64,000 bases of DNA from Fremontodendron californicum. Its lineage: Eukaryota; Streptophyta; Magnoliopsida; Malvales; Malvaceae. Positions 12,900-24,934 of this stretch are shown here, one piece after another. The stretch covers positions 21,183,010 to 21,247,009 of the forward strand of contig JAULJL010000002.1 in assembly GCA_030761205.1 (NCBI GenBank), in the 5' to 3' direction. Position 1 is the stretch's first letter, and the number at the start of each line of letters is the position of its first letter. Both the position numbers and the translations under genes were made by a program. The notes under the pieces are model-generated. The model did no database searches and was not told the DNA's origin. It worked only from the letters and a program-made list of their open reading frames with translations.

Positions 12900-14403
12900 T
12901 GATGGAGACTCAATTAAGAGTTGTAAACCCAAGTGCAGGTTATGTTCAAGTAATAAATTCTCGGGTGTCCGAGGTTGAACCACAGGGAAGCGTATTAGTA
13001 AGTATAAGTTTATAAATATATAAGAAAAAGAAAGTAAATAAGATATTAGGGAATCAACAACAAAACAAGATAAACAAGATATTAGAGAACAAAATAAACA
13101 AAATAACATAAAAGAAATTAAACAAGATGTAAAAAACAATAAGAAAAGATGTTGAGGTTAGAGAATCCACTCTTGGTGTTATGCTAAGATTAATCTTGTT
13201 TTATTACACAATTGAAATCCACACATAAAGGAGGTTCCAATCGGAAGGTTTAGCAATTCAGTCCAAATTGTCCAACGTCCATAGCATATGATATTATGTT
13301 CATTTGGTATCCTCAAAACTCATAAAAAGAGTCCAAGCATTCCTTATGCCAAGGTATATGTCTACAACAAATCAAGGTTATGAAACCAAGCATTTACTGT
13401 GCCATTTTCCTTGTCAATAATGAATCAAGATCCCTACTTTGTAAGTATGATTTTAAACCAAAAGAAAATATTATCTATACTAGTGTTTATAAATGATGAT
13501 TCATTTTAGCTCATGTTTAAGAGACTAACCTTAGCATTTACCAAGAGCTTCACCTCATCACCTCAACAATATGATTAGCAACACATACTAGATATGAATA
13601 AAATGAAAAGAAATGTAAGAAGCATAAGTAAATAAAGAAAAAGAAAACTAGAGAAAGGAAAGAAAAAGAAAACTTAGAGAATTTTATTACAATGGCTAAT
13701 ATCCTCCCAATGTATAATGATACTCATCCAAGGCCCTCTATTTATACACATTTTGGAGAGCTAAATGACAAGAGACAAGCTTTATAAATTTCAAAGGTAG
13801 GTATAATAGGTGGGTGCATTTTTCTAACAATTTTCGTCATATTGTATGACAATTCTGATCAGCCAGCTTGATGGTCGATTTTATCAATGTTGGAAGCTCG
13901 ATCTGATCAAATGGTCTTCTAGAAAAATATACCCCTATCCGTTACGGATCCATAGCCGTTAGAATCAGATCATTTGCTCATGTGGATCGGAAGATATGGT
14001 CAAAATACCAAAACAGGTCAGCACAGACGTCATTGCACATCAGCCAACTTGATGGTCGATTTCGCTAGGGAAAACGACTCCGTTTCAAGAAGTGTAAAAC
14101 ATGAAAAAGATAGATATGCCTCTTAACTATGCACTGTAAAAATTTCAGCCTTAATTCTTCAGTGAAACTCCAGATATAGCTGATATGGAAAAAGGTATCG
14201 GAACTGGAACTGAATTGGATTTGCCCTTAATTCTTGATTTAACCTAGTAATCTGAAATCACTCAAAGAAACTCGTGAAAAACACCAAATTACATAAAAAT
14301 ATAAAATATCATAAACACAATTAGACTAAGCAATAATAACTCGTATTTGACACAAAACAGTAATAAAACATAACTAAGAACTATATAATTATACGAGTTA
14401 TCA
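12900..14403 (-). mobile_element. Solo LTR 'H' of another LTR retrotransposon
   Basis: The 1.5-kb insert has TG...CA edges (TGATGGAGAC ... CGAGTTATCA on the plus strand). Perfect 5-bp duplications GGAGT flank it at 12895-12899 and 14404-14408. It interrupts B gag exactly. The minus strand seems to be the sense strand, because 'ttccctgtggttcaacctcgg' near one end resembles the 3' end of plant gypsy-type LTRs; this orientation is inferred. It contains two diverged copies of 'cttgatggtcgattt' (near 13870 and 14049). No internal coding region is present. Confidence 0.88.
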
Positions 14404-14408
14404 GGAGT

Positions 14409-15361
14409 GGCTCAAACCGATCTCTTTTTTGGATGTTCTTCAGCTTTGTCTAGCTGGCAAGAGGTTGAAGATTTACTGGATATTGAGAGGCCATCGGGTA
14501 TAAGTATGAGCCCTGGGATATGTTGTTCATAGAAGGGCAGAATGGTTGGTATGAGGGGACTTGAAGATACAAGGCAAAACCCCCTATAGCTTGGACATTT
14601 TTCTCTTTCTTTTTGGGTGCCCTTTTTCTCTCGGCATTGGATGTTTTATCTCTTTCGAGTTTTCCAGTCTTGATAGCATTCTCAATCATTTCGTCGGAGA
14701 TTACCAAGTCCGAAAAAATTCTTCGTGGCATTGCCGACGAGTCTATCATAGTACGAGGCTCGTATTGTATTCACAAAAAGGACAGTGGTTTCCTTCTAAA
14801 TCAGGGGTGGTCGTACTTGGGTGGCCATGTCCCTCCACCTCTGAGCATACTCTTTGAAGCTCTCAGTAACCTTTTTCTCCATATTTTGCAAAGTGAGACG
14901 GTTAGGCGCATATCTATCACATGCTTGTATTGGCTTAAAAATGTCATTCCAAGAGCGAATCCGAGCCTTGCTCAACTAATTATACCACCTAATTGCGGAT
15001 CTGTTGAGACTATCCTGAAAACAGTGGATCAAAAGCTTATCATTATCTGTTTGGCCCGTCATCTTTCGGTAGAACATAGTGATGTGGAATGATGGATCGA
15101 TTGCCCCATCATATTTCTCAAAGTTGGGAACCTTGAATTTAGGAGGAATGACTAAATCGGGGACCAAGCAACGTTTGTTTGCATCTACACTCCCAAATAC
15201 ATCTGTGCTTTCTAATGCTCGGAGCCTTTCATCTAATAGCTGGTATTTCCCTTGGGGACTTGCCGACTCAGCCTTCTTTAATTCAGCCATTTTCAACTTT
15301 GCTTATTCAGCTGGATCATCTAAGTTCAAGACGTTGATAGGATTAGCTATGTTCTGAAAAG
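14409..15361 (-). pseudogene. B gag core (Retrotrans_gag) pseudogene
   Basis: On the minus strand this encodes the gag body: a DDPAE block, a QLLDERLRALE segment, the PPKFKVPNFEKYDG motif and the CFQDSL...RWYN motif of the plant retrotransposon gag family, then a MVISxEMIENAIKTGK block and a lysine-rich tail. It matches D gag at 58770-59560. Breaks are a TAA after DDPAE (15303-15305), a TAG just after RWYN, and a frame loss before 14749. Gag would build the cytoplasmic virus-like particle. Element A is inserted directly after 15366, so the N-terminal part lies at 39805-40026. Confidence 0.85.
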
Positions 15362-15366
15362 ACTGG
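15362..15366. repeat. Target-site duplication of element A, left (ACTGG)
   Basis: The five bases ACTGG immediately precede the TG of the 5' LTR and are repeated exactly at 39800-39804. This shows that A is one intact insertion into B gag. Confidence 0.95.
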
Positions 15367-18300
15367 TGTAGATACCTAATTTTGTTCGGACCACTAAATC
15401 ATGTATGTTTTCTTCCTAAATTGATGATTCAGAATGCAAAAAGGCTTTTCTCACCCTGCAGGTGGTAATCTGAGACTTAGTCTAAGAAAGAAGACAGAAA
15501 AAGTCAACCTCGAAAAAGTCAACTACTTAAAAAGTTAACCCATTTTCAAAATCAAGATTTGAATTTCAATTGAAAGATGGTGAAATAATTTTAATAATCC
15601 AAGGTCTACATTGAAAAATATGGAGGTCGAAAGTTGGATTACGGAATCTTAGTAGAAAAGAAACCCTAGTTCGGGAAATTTAGGGAAAAGTGCTTGAGCG
15701 ATCAAATTGGTCAAAATCGAAGGTCCCAAATGAAAGATAAGCACTGACTACGGGTAATGGAGAAGCTACTTGAAAGAAAAACAGAAAGAAAAGTCAATTT
15801 GAAAGAAAACCGAGAATTAGGGTTTTTGGTGGATTTTGGTGAAATTTGGAAGAATTACAGAAATTGCCCGATTTGGTAAAACTAAAGCCCCTAATTGATG
15901 AGGAATGATTAAACAATGATAGCCCAAGGCTCAGTTTAAAGAAAATCTGAAAATCGGACTTGTTTTGAGCAAAACCGGGCTTCGGAGGTAAAAGGGCAAA
16001 ATTGGAAAATTTGGGAAAAATAGCAAATGAACTCCAAAAATTCTGAAAATTTACAAATCTCATTCTTAAATCATTTTGAAGAGATTGGCAAAATAAAATC
16101 TTGATTCGAAGTGCATTTGCAAAATGGCCAAATCCCGGGTCCATTATACAGTAATTCAAGTAGATAAATCTCGAAAAATAGTAAATCAGCTCCAAAATTT
16201 TTGAAAATTTGCATATCTCATTCTTAAATCATTTGGAAGAGATTGGAAAAGTAAAATCTTGATTCGAAGTTCGTTTGCAAAATGGCCAAATCCCGGGTCC
16301 ACTATGTAGTAATTCAAGCAAATAAATCCCGAAAAAATAGTAAATGAGCTCCAAAAATTCTGAAAATTTTCAGATCTCATTCTTAATTTATTTGGAAGAG
16401 ATTGGAAAAAGAAAATCTTGATTCAGAGTTTGTTTGCAAAATGGCCAAATCCCGAGTCCACTATGTAGTAATTCAAGCAGATAAATCCTGAAAAAATAGC
16501 AAATGAGTTCCAAAAATTATGAAAACTTCCATATCACACTTTTAAATTATTTGGAAGGGAGTGGTGAAGAAATTTATGGATTTGGAGCTCGTTTAAAATT
16601 GGTGAAAGTTTGGGTGCACAAAAGGGCAATTTTAGAAGAAAAAATCCTAATAAATAGCAAATGGACTCGGAAAATTTTGAAACTTCTAGAATTAAATTTT
16701 TTATTATTTCGGAAGTACTAAAAACAGAAAATTTGAATTTGGAATCCGTTTGCGATTTATTTAGATTCGGGGGTCAAAAAGGTCATTTTATCGAAGAAAC
16801 TGAAAGGGCAAATTTGTAATTAAAAAAATATGAAAGAAGAAGGAGTTACTAGGATTTTACCTCCTTTGATCAGCCAGCATAGAGGAGAAGAAGGAATCTT
16901 GATCAATTTAAATCCTTAGTCACTATCAAGCTCACATGCTATCACTAGTACCTTGCAAATGGTCCCCCCTCTATCCAATGGCTTAGGTGCCTTGTATAAA
17001 AGTTGAATACACCATTCAATGGTTGAGATTAAATGCCAAGATGATATTTTTATTTTTCATGAAAGAACCCTCATCTAATGGCCAAGAATGGAAGAACAGA
17101 ACTCATCCAAAGGTGGACATCCATTTGGCCAAGCAAGGAAGTGCATGGGATTGTTCCTTTTCATCCAATGGCTTAGGCCATGTACAAGGGCTTAGTACAC
17201 ATGTTAAGGGCTGGGATTAAATGCCAATATGAAATTTTTATGTTGTCATGAAAGAATCCTCATCCAATGGCCAAGTATAAAAGAGCAGAACTCATCCAAG
17301 GGTAGGCACTCAAAGGGCCAAGCAAATGAGTGCATGAGATTGGTCCTCTTTTTCATCTAAGGGCTGAGGTTATTACAAGGGCTGAGTACTCATCTTAAGG
17401 GCTGCTATCAATTGGCAAGATGACATTTTTATTTTGTCATGAAAATATCTTAATCAAAGAGCCAAGATTGGAGGAGAAAAAGTGCAAGAAACCATCCAAT
17501 GATGGGCATGCCATTCGGCCAAGAGGAAAGAGGAAAGGGAATGTTTTATTTTTTCCCATATAAGTTGATCATTTAGAGTGAAAGTCAGTAGCTAATTTAG
17601 AAAAAAAAAGGTTTCTGAAAGAGAAAAGAAAAGCTTTTGTTAAAGTAGCCATTCTACCATTGCTACTACATTTTTTTTCTTCTTCTTCTTCTTCATGCTT
17701 TATTTCTTGTTTTCCATGTGATTTTCTACTATTTTTTTTACATCTTTCTTGTTATTCTTGCTTTTCAAAAAATAAATAAAACAATGGTTAGGCTTCGTGA
17801 TCTTGATGAAAATCAAGTGATAATGGTTAGGGTATGCTTTGTACAATATACCAACCATGGAGCTCATCTCCATATTTTACCTTAGTTTTTTTTATGATTT
17901 TGAGATTGAAAAGGCTTCATGACCTTGATGAAAATCAAGAGATAATGGTTAGGGGGGCTTTGTCCAATGTACCAACCATGGAGCTCATCTCTTTGTTATT
18001 TTTTTTTGCTTACTTTAACTTGCTTATTTTATTATTGTTTATCTTTATGTATATTTATATTCTTGCTAACCATCTTGTTCTTTTGACTCATGTCATATTT
18101 TTGCATCTTGGGGCTATTTTCATATAGTTTAGGCCATTTCCATTTTTCATATCATCTTCCATAGCATTTAGTTAGGTCATTTTACATGACATTTCTCACA
18201 ACACTTTGGTTCCTAGGCCATTCGGCCATGTGCATTTTCTCTAAGCTTTAGGTCATTTTTCTAGGCCATGATATTTGCTATTTCATTTATACATCTAGGT

Positions 18301-20720
18301 CATTTTACATGTCATTTAGCTATAGGTCATTTTTATTATTCCATGTCATTTTACATGTCATTTAAGCATTAGGCTATTTTCATATGCTATGTTGTTTTTC
18401 CATTACATTTAGACATTAGGCCATTTTCATATGCCATGTCATTTCCCATGTCATTTAGGCACTAGGCCATTTTCATATGCCATGTTATTTTTCCATGTCA
18501 TTTAGACACTAGGTCATGCATATTAAGTTAGGATAGCATTTATTGTCATGCAAACTCATGCTAGGCATTTAGGTTATTTATGCCATGCATTTTCCATATC
18601 ACTAGACTTTAAACCATGCATTTCATGCATTCACTTTGCAACATTTTCATGCATTCCATGTCATGCCACATGATTTATGACTTAGGCCAAACAATGGCTC
18701 AAGGTCATGCTTACTTGAGCATACTTGTGGAAAATTAAAGGGTTGTCAAATTGATTATTCTACCTTTGTGATTTTTTTTACCTTTCCAACTTTTGTCCAA
18801 GGTTTTTAAATGTTTTAGCTACTGTTTTTAGGTCTTTAGGATTATCTCCAACAATTTTACTTTGATTTTTAAATTATTTTATCAAAGGCAAAAAAATGTG
18901 TTTTGGCAAAACAGTTTTTCACCCAGTACTCGTACTTTCCTAATTTTTTTGGGCAGTCATATTTAATCAAAAAACTAATCCACTTTTTCTCATGTATTTT
19001 TACATGCTTTGAGTCTCCATTATTTTTTTTTAGATTTTTTTTTTAATTTCTAAAAATATGCTAAAAAATCGTGTGTCAAAATCGGACAGTAGAGGCAGAT
19101 TTGAATTCAAAAGAAAAACAATGGTTGAATTTGGCTAAGGCATTTAGAAGGGGTAGGTTAGAAGCTTTAGCTATTGTCTTAGGATAGTTTCTAAGCCTTT
19201 TTAAACTTTAAAAATTATTTTATAAATCTCAGGTTAAGGGTGGTCAAGTCCGGGATTTTAAACTTAGGAAATTAGAGCCATTTTAAAAGGGTTTGGTAGG
19301 GGTTTTAATCTTCATTCAAGTTTTTCTTCAAAATTGTTTTCAAACAATCACAAAGTTTTGTTTTTTAGAAAAAATAATTTGACATATTTTCCTAAGGTAG
19401 CCGTATATCTTTTTAGATATACAGATTTCTTTATTTAGAGGAAAAATACATTTTCATGCATTGCATTTTTCATGTTCATGCATTTTATTTATTATGTGAT
19501 TTTTGCTATGATATTTTCCATGGTATTATTATTACTTTGATTTACATTTTATGATGTTATATTGTTTTCCATATGATTTTGAATATTTCATGCTATCCTA
19601 TATTTTTTATTTAGTCATTTATTTTTGTCACATTATTTAGCATATACTATGTTCATGCATTTTTATTTTATTTTCATGCATATTTTATGATAGCATTATT
19701 TTATGTACATGTCATTTCTTATCACTTAGATCATATTCCATGTCATTTAGGTTATATTATTTAGAATATGGTATGTCATTTAGAATATGCCATGTCATTT
19801 AAAATATGCCTTATCATTTAAAATTTCCATGTCATTTAAATCATTTTATTTAGAATATACCATGATACTTAGGATTTTTCATTTCATCTAGAATATACCA
19901 TGCCATTTAAATTATGTCATATCATTTAGGTTGGATTATATCTAGACTTTGCTATGTTATTTTTATTTATGTCATACATGTTCATATTCATTTTTTTTAA
20001 ATGTTTTTTTTTAAAAAAAAAAAAAGAGGATAATGATTTTCAATAAAAAATAAAGATATTCCCGAGTTAAAATAATGCATGAGTTCTCTACCGGGTTTGC
20101 TGGAGGGAATATCTTCAATTATCATTAATAAAGGAATATCTTTCTTTCAAAAAAACGAGAATAATTCGGAAAGTTTTTCAAATAAATAAAAATTTCTATA
20201 TTTTGCCGATTTTGTCGGGGAATATAGGAAAATTTTGAATTAATAAATTTCAGATCAATTTCAATTAAAAATGGAATTATTTTTCTTTAAATTGGGAATT
20301 AACTTGAAATACTAAATTAAAAACCAACTTTTTACCGAGACTTGAGATAACACATGATTAATAAGGTACCATTTTATACGGGCGTTGTGGGGGTGGTAAT
20401 CCTTCCCCGCACGTAACCGAATCCCAAACTTGATTTTTCGATTTTCTCTGGTTTATAACACAAACTTGAAATTGGTTTTAAAAAATATTTTAATTAAATT
20501 TATAATGTTTTATAAAACCGGTTTTAATTGGTGGCCGATCACACCTAGCTAAAAAAGATTGGTGGCGACTCCATGACTTTTTTCGAGGATGTTTTCAAAC
20601 CCTCATTTTATTTCAAGAGGAATTAAGTAGACTTTTCCTCGGGTTTTTTAATGTCATGCCTAACGAATAATAAAGTCTCACGATGAGACAAGACTCGTTA
20701 TTTTTTTTTAGGTTGCGACA
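15367..20720 (+). repeat. 5' LTR of element A
   Basis: This 5354-bp LTR begins TGTAGATACC and ends GGTTGCGACA. It holds a 158-bp tandem array near its start and long tracts rich in 'catgtcatttag' (18140-18510 and 19700-19980). A candidate TATA-like 'ccatataag' near 17558 is also present in the 3' LTR near 36730. It would supply promoter and polyadenylation signals. It is longer than the 3' LTR because of sequence around 17200-17510 that the other copy lacks. Confidence 0.95.
15990..16560 (+). repeat. 158-bp tandem repeats in the A 5' LTR
   Basis: Three to four imperfect units share 'gcaaaatggccaaatcccgg'. The core falls near 16120, 16279 and 16438, which gives a period of 158-159 bp. These are the same units as in LTRs F and D. 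Confidence 0.85.
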
Positions 20721-20722
20721 GC

Positions 20723-20741
20723 TTGGCGACTCCATGGGGAC
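20723..20741 (+). other. Primer-binding site of element A (degraded)
   Basis: Two bases after the LTR comes TTGGCGACTCCATGGGGAC. Compared with TTGGCGACTCCACTGGGGAC in D (55217-55236), it has lost two bases. A tRNA 3' end would pair here to prime minus-strand DNA synthesis. Ogre elements are reported to use tRNA-Arg, but I cannot confirm the tRNA from this window. Confidence 0.85.
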
Positions 20742-21659
20742 ATTAGAGAGTCCGGCCTAGAATTAGTCGTGTGTTATCAAAGTCTCGATTTTGTTGGTTT
20801 TTACTCAGTATTTAATTTTAATTCCCATTTTAAAAAATAATAATAATAATGAGAATTTTGAAAATAATAAAATATTTTTGGCTATGGTCATTGTCATATG
20901 CATGCAAATTATTATTTGTTCTCTGGTTATTTTGTTGCGTATAATTATATGTTTGCTTGACTGATGCTTTACATTTTATGATTTTAGTGGGGTATTTAGA
21001 ATAAAGGGTGTAGAATAGGTGGTGACAGGTTTGTTCTATTCCTCCTCACACACTACATTTGTATTTGCATAACATGAACCCTTTACCCGAGTTTCGTCCT
21101 TTTAAGTGGGATTAAAGTAACTACGCCTTTGTGATCATCCTCCGTATGGGCTAGTGAAACACTTTTGGAGTATAAAGTACCTAATGCCTTTGTGATATTC
21201 CTCCATATGGGCATAGGAAAATATACTCTAACGAATTGAACCCGCTTTTATCGGGGTTCCTTACTAGCCTTCACAGGCGACAGTGAGGAACAATTCGGGG
21301 CCTTAGAACCGATTCACCTTCATATAGTGAACCTAGGCAAAGCCATGCTGGATTTTTGTTAGATACCAGAAGTTTACGAACACATGGAGGAACATTTCCA
21401 ACCTTTTACCATCTTTCTATATGTTAGATTTTACAAACTGGGTAATGATGAACGAACATCATATCGCTCGTAATAAAATTTATTATTTTGTCCCAAAGGT
21501 GTCATAATGCCGAAACTCTGTTAAAATTTTTGGGATATTTTTTTTTAAAAAAAAAAACATGTTGTTATTTATGTTATATTTTGTGAATTCATTTCTTTAC
21601 TAATCTATTTATTTTTGTTTTCTTTTCTTTGACATGCATCATAGACACCAACATACACT
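20742..21659 (+). other. Leader between PBS and ORF1 of A
   Basis: No coding region is seen. The leader shares recognisable blocks with the leaders of D (55237-56000) and B (42880-43670). These include 'gtgtagaataggtggtga', 'cgtccttttaa' with 'tgggctag', and 'gcgacagtgagga' next to 'caattcggggcctt'. Conservation across three elements suggests an RNA role such as packaging or translation, but that is inference. Confidence 0.6.
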
Positions 21660-23501
21660 TGAAGTTTATTGGCCTCGAGATAGTCATCAACCCAAAGGAC
21701 TTTCATGGAGTGTCAGGTTATCTCAGTGATAGAAGATCATGCAGTAGTTAGGGCACGGTCGGAAAAAGATCAGAGGGAGGATGGTGATTGCCTGAAGAAA
21801 CATTATGTGTCAGTATTGCCAGAAAGGGTCAAAGTGGATTTTTGATAGAATAATCTCTGAGGGTTAGCTGACATTTGGAATCAGTGGAATGTATCAGAGA
21901 GAGAAGCCTTCACTCAGAATATGGAGATATAGCACTCTTAATTTCGATTAGGGTCAATAGTGGGTTTTTCAGGCTATGGTACAGTTTTTGAATCCTGCTT
22001 ATAGATGTTTTACTTTTAACAAGGAGGATATGACCCCACTTATTGAAGAATATTTAGCACTGTTACGTATTGAATGTCCTAATCCTGATCGGGTACATTT
22101 GAAGGAAGTGAAACCTTCAGGTTTTAAGAGGAAAGTGGCTAGGATCACAGGAATAGATACAACATGGGTTGAAAATCATGTGGATACAAAGCAGAAAAAT
22201 TGGATGCATTCCATGGGGAACTCTCCGACAATTGATATTGAGTTATTCCGATAAAGAAAAAGCCAAGGACATCTTCGCTCTGGCCATCTACGGATTAATC
22301 ATATTCCCGAAGATATTGGGTCATGTGGATAGAGCCGTGTTTGATTTCTTTGAAAAATTGGAACAGAAGATCAACCCATCTCCACCATCATAGCTGAAAC
22401 TATCCGATCTTTGAATTTTTGTAAAAGGGAAGGACAAGGGAGAATCAAAAGGTGTGTACAACTCCTTTATATTTGGATTCAAAGTCACTTTTGGAAGATA
22501 GAAGAGGTTCCCTTCAAACCGTAGATGAAGTCTTTAGTTTCGATTAGGGAATTCCTTCGAAATGATTGGCCTGAAGACGGAGACGAGGAGATATTGGTCA
22601 GCATGTTCCAGAATATAAAAAAGGAGATGGTAACTTGGAGAGCTCCATGGATGGTTCCTATGCTGATTATGTATAAATGTAGGGACAACCTGGGGGTTCC
22701 ACTTCTCGAAATTTAGGGGTCTGTGAGTTATGCACCTCTGTTGGTGCAAAGACAGGTTGAGTCTCAACAATTCACACCCGCAACTCATAAGCTAGGATTG
22801 TCAGAGTTCACTTATGGAGAGGATAGGTATTCTGGAAAGGTGTGGGCAGTGATTGAAGCATGGAAGAAAAATCACCGGATAAAAGTGGCCCGATATGTCG
22901 ACATCGTCACACCTGATTACCTGGTATGAAGGGAATTAAAGGTTAATGATAGGTTGTTGACATCAGATGGGGAAGAGGTCCAGTTCATGAATCCGCTACC
23001 AAAAGAAGTGCCATCAGAGTTAGAAATTGCAAGGGCAGAATTCGAAAAAGAAAAGGCCCAAATGAGCAAAGAAATTTCCCGATTGAAAGAAGAGCTTGAG
23101 GACATGAATAATAGGGAATCAGCTCGGGAAAGAGAAAAGGAAAAGATCAAGAGAGAAAGGGACACTGTCAAGGGAGATCTCAGGGATTTGCACTTGGAAA
23201 ACAAAACGTACCGTTTCGAGCTCAGATTTGAAGGGACACTCAAGACTTTCGGGGAATAGGAGCAAGAGGTCAAAAACCTCAAGAAGGAGAGTAACTACTG
23301 GAAAGAGAGAGCGAAGCATGAAGAAGCCCGAGCCAATCAACTAGAGAAAGAAGCTAAGGAAAGCTTACACGGTGATGCCTCTGCTGACATGTCAAGGGGC
23401 CGTGAACAAGTAGGGGTCAGATTGAAGAGCAAGGCAATCAAAAGGAGACTGTGAAAGAAAGTCCAACATCCGAGGAAGTCACTATAGGACTAATTTTGTA
23501 A
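21660..23501 (+). pseudogene. ORF1 of element A: DUF7745-like domain plus coiled coil
   Basis: An extra ORF before gag is a hallmark of Ogre-type elements. The translated pieces include NPAYRCFTFNKEDMTPLIEEY (about 21991-22053), an IYGLIIFPKILGHVD block (about 22292-22336), EMVTWRAPWMVP and SYAPLLVQRQVES, an order I recognise from the plant retrotransposon domain called DUF7745. The function is unknown. The last third (about 22960-23350) is charged and heptad-like, probably a coiled coil. The frame is broken by shifts near 22200-22250 and by stops at 22524, 22716 and 22929 among others. The N-terminus is too decayed to fix the start. The last 73 bases are the start of a 753-bp tandem duplication. 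Confidence 0.75.
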
Positions 23502-24181
23502 TAGCACTCTGAAAGGCGAATTATGGACTTATCTTAGGAAGTGATCTTTTTATTCTATCTTTGATGTATTTAGTTCCAAGAAATCAATGAAAGACCGTTC
23601 GGTTGAAATTATCCCGGGGCCAATACTTTCAAATGCATTCATATTTTATATATTTTGTTTGTTCATTCATACATTTACTCATATTTATAATCATTCATTT
23701 TTTAAATTCATTCATATTCATACACTTAACCACTTATTTATTCCTTTTACTTGTTCATTCATTCATATTCATACGCTTAACCACTTATTTATTCATTTCG
23801 CTTGTTCATTCATTTATTCTTTTGTGTTCATAAACGTAGTCATGTACTTATTCATTTTATTTGATTCATTCATTCACATTTAGTCATTCAGTCATTTTTA
23901 ATAAAAAAATTAAAAAAATTATGTCAATAATTCTAATTCATTATTTTCAAAACTAAAGGTACAATTGGTCGCACTAAAAAAGAATTGGATTTTCGACACC
24001 CTTACAATACTCGATCTCAAGCCACAGCTATGGAGAATGACCAGCTTGCTAGAATTGAAATAATAGAAAGAACTCAAAGGGAACTGCAGGAACAGTTGGC
24101 TAAGTCTCAGGAGGAGTCACGAGAACAGATGACTAAACTCATGGAAATGAAGAGTGCCATGATGAAACAAAAAGGGCCAGG
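23429..24181 (+). repeat. 753-bp tandem duplication, copy 1
   Basis: This copy runs from the end of ORF1 through an AT-rich spacer (with two roughly 51-bp 'cttaaccacttattta' units) to the first 60 or so codons of gag. It is repeated immediately at 24182-24934. I see one mismatch, 'ttatggac' (near 23524) against 'ttatgggc' (near 24277). The duplicated gag start in this copy runs into the duplicated ORF1 tail and ends near 24254. Confidence 0.95.
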
Positions 24182-24934
24182 GCAAGGCAATCAAAAGGAG
24201 ACTGTGAAAGAAAGTCCAACATCCGAGGAAGTCACTATAGGACTAATTTTGTAATAGCACTCTGAAAGGCGAATTATGGGCTTATCTTAGGAAGTGATCT
24301 TTTTATTCTATCTTTGATGTATTTAGTTCCAAGAAATCAATGAAAGACCGTTCGGTTGAAATTATCCCGGGGCCAATACTTTCAAATGCATTCATATTTT
24401 ATATATTTTGTTTGTTCATTCATACATTTACTCATATTTATAATCATTCATTTTTTAAATTCATTCATATTCATACACTTAACCACTTATTTATTCCTTT
24501 TACTTGTTCATTCATTCATATTCATACGCTTAACCACTTATTTATTCATTTCGCTTGTTCATTCATTTATTCTTTTGTGTTCATAAACGTAGTCATGTAC
24601 TTATTCATTTTATTTGATTCATTCATTCACATTTAGTCATTCAGTCATTTTTAATAAAAAAATTAAAAAAATTATGTCAATAATTCTAATTCATTATTTT
24701 CAAAACTAAAGGTACAATTGGTCGCACTAAAAAAGAATTGGATTTTCGACACCCTTACAATACTCGATCTCAAGCCACAGCTATGGAGAATGACCAGCTT
24801 GCTAGAATTGAAATAATAGAAAGAACTCAAAGGGAACTGCAGGAACAGTTGGCTAAGTCTCAGGAGGAGTCACGAGAACAGATGACTAAACTCATGGAAA
24901 TGAAGAGTGCCATGATGAAACAAAAAGGGCCAGG
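24182..24934 (+). repeat. 753-bp tandem duplication, copy 2
   Basis: This is the second copy of the unit at 23429-24181, offset exactly 753 bases. After it, sequence continues into the genuine gag body. Near identity in an otherwise decayed element points to a much later event than the insertion of A, or to gene conversion between the copies. Confidence 0.95.

Noticed and set aside
12879..13139. 86-codon hydrophobic minus frame
   Set aside because: It crosses the edge of solo LTR H and its duplication, so it cannot be an ancestral gene.
15794..16380. Minus-strand frames with repeated FGHFANELRIKI blocks (also 35275-35987 and 50605-51314)
   Set aside because: They are translations of the 158-bp LTR repeats in antisense; they recur in every LTR copy.
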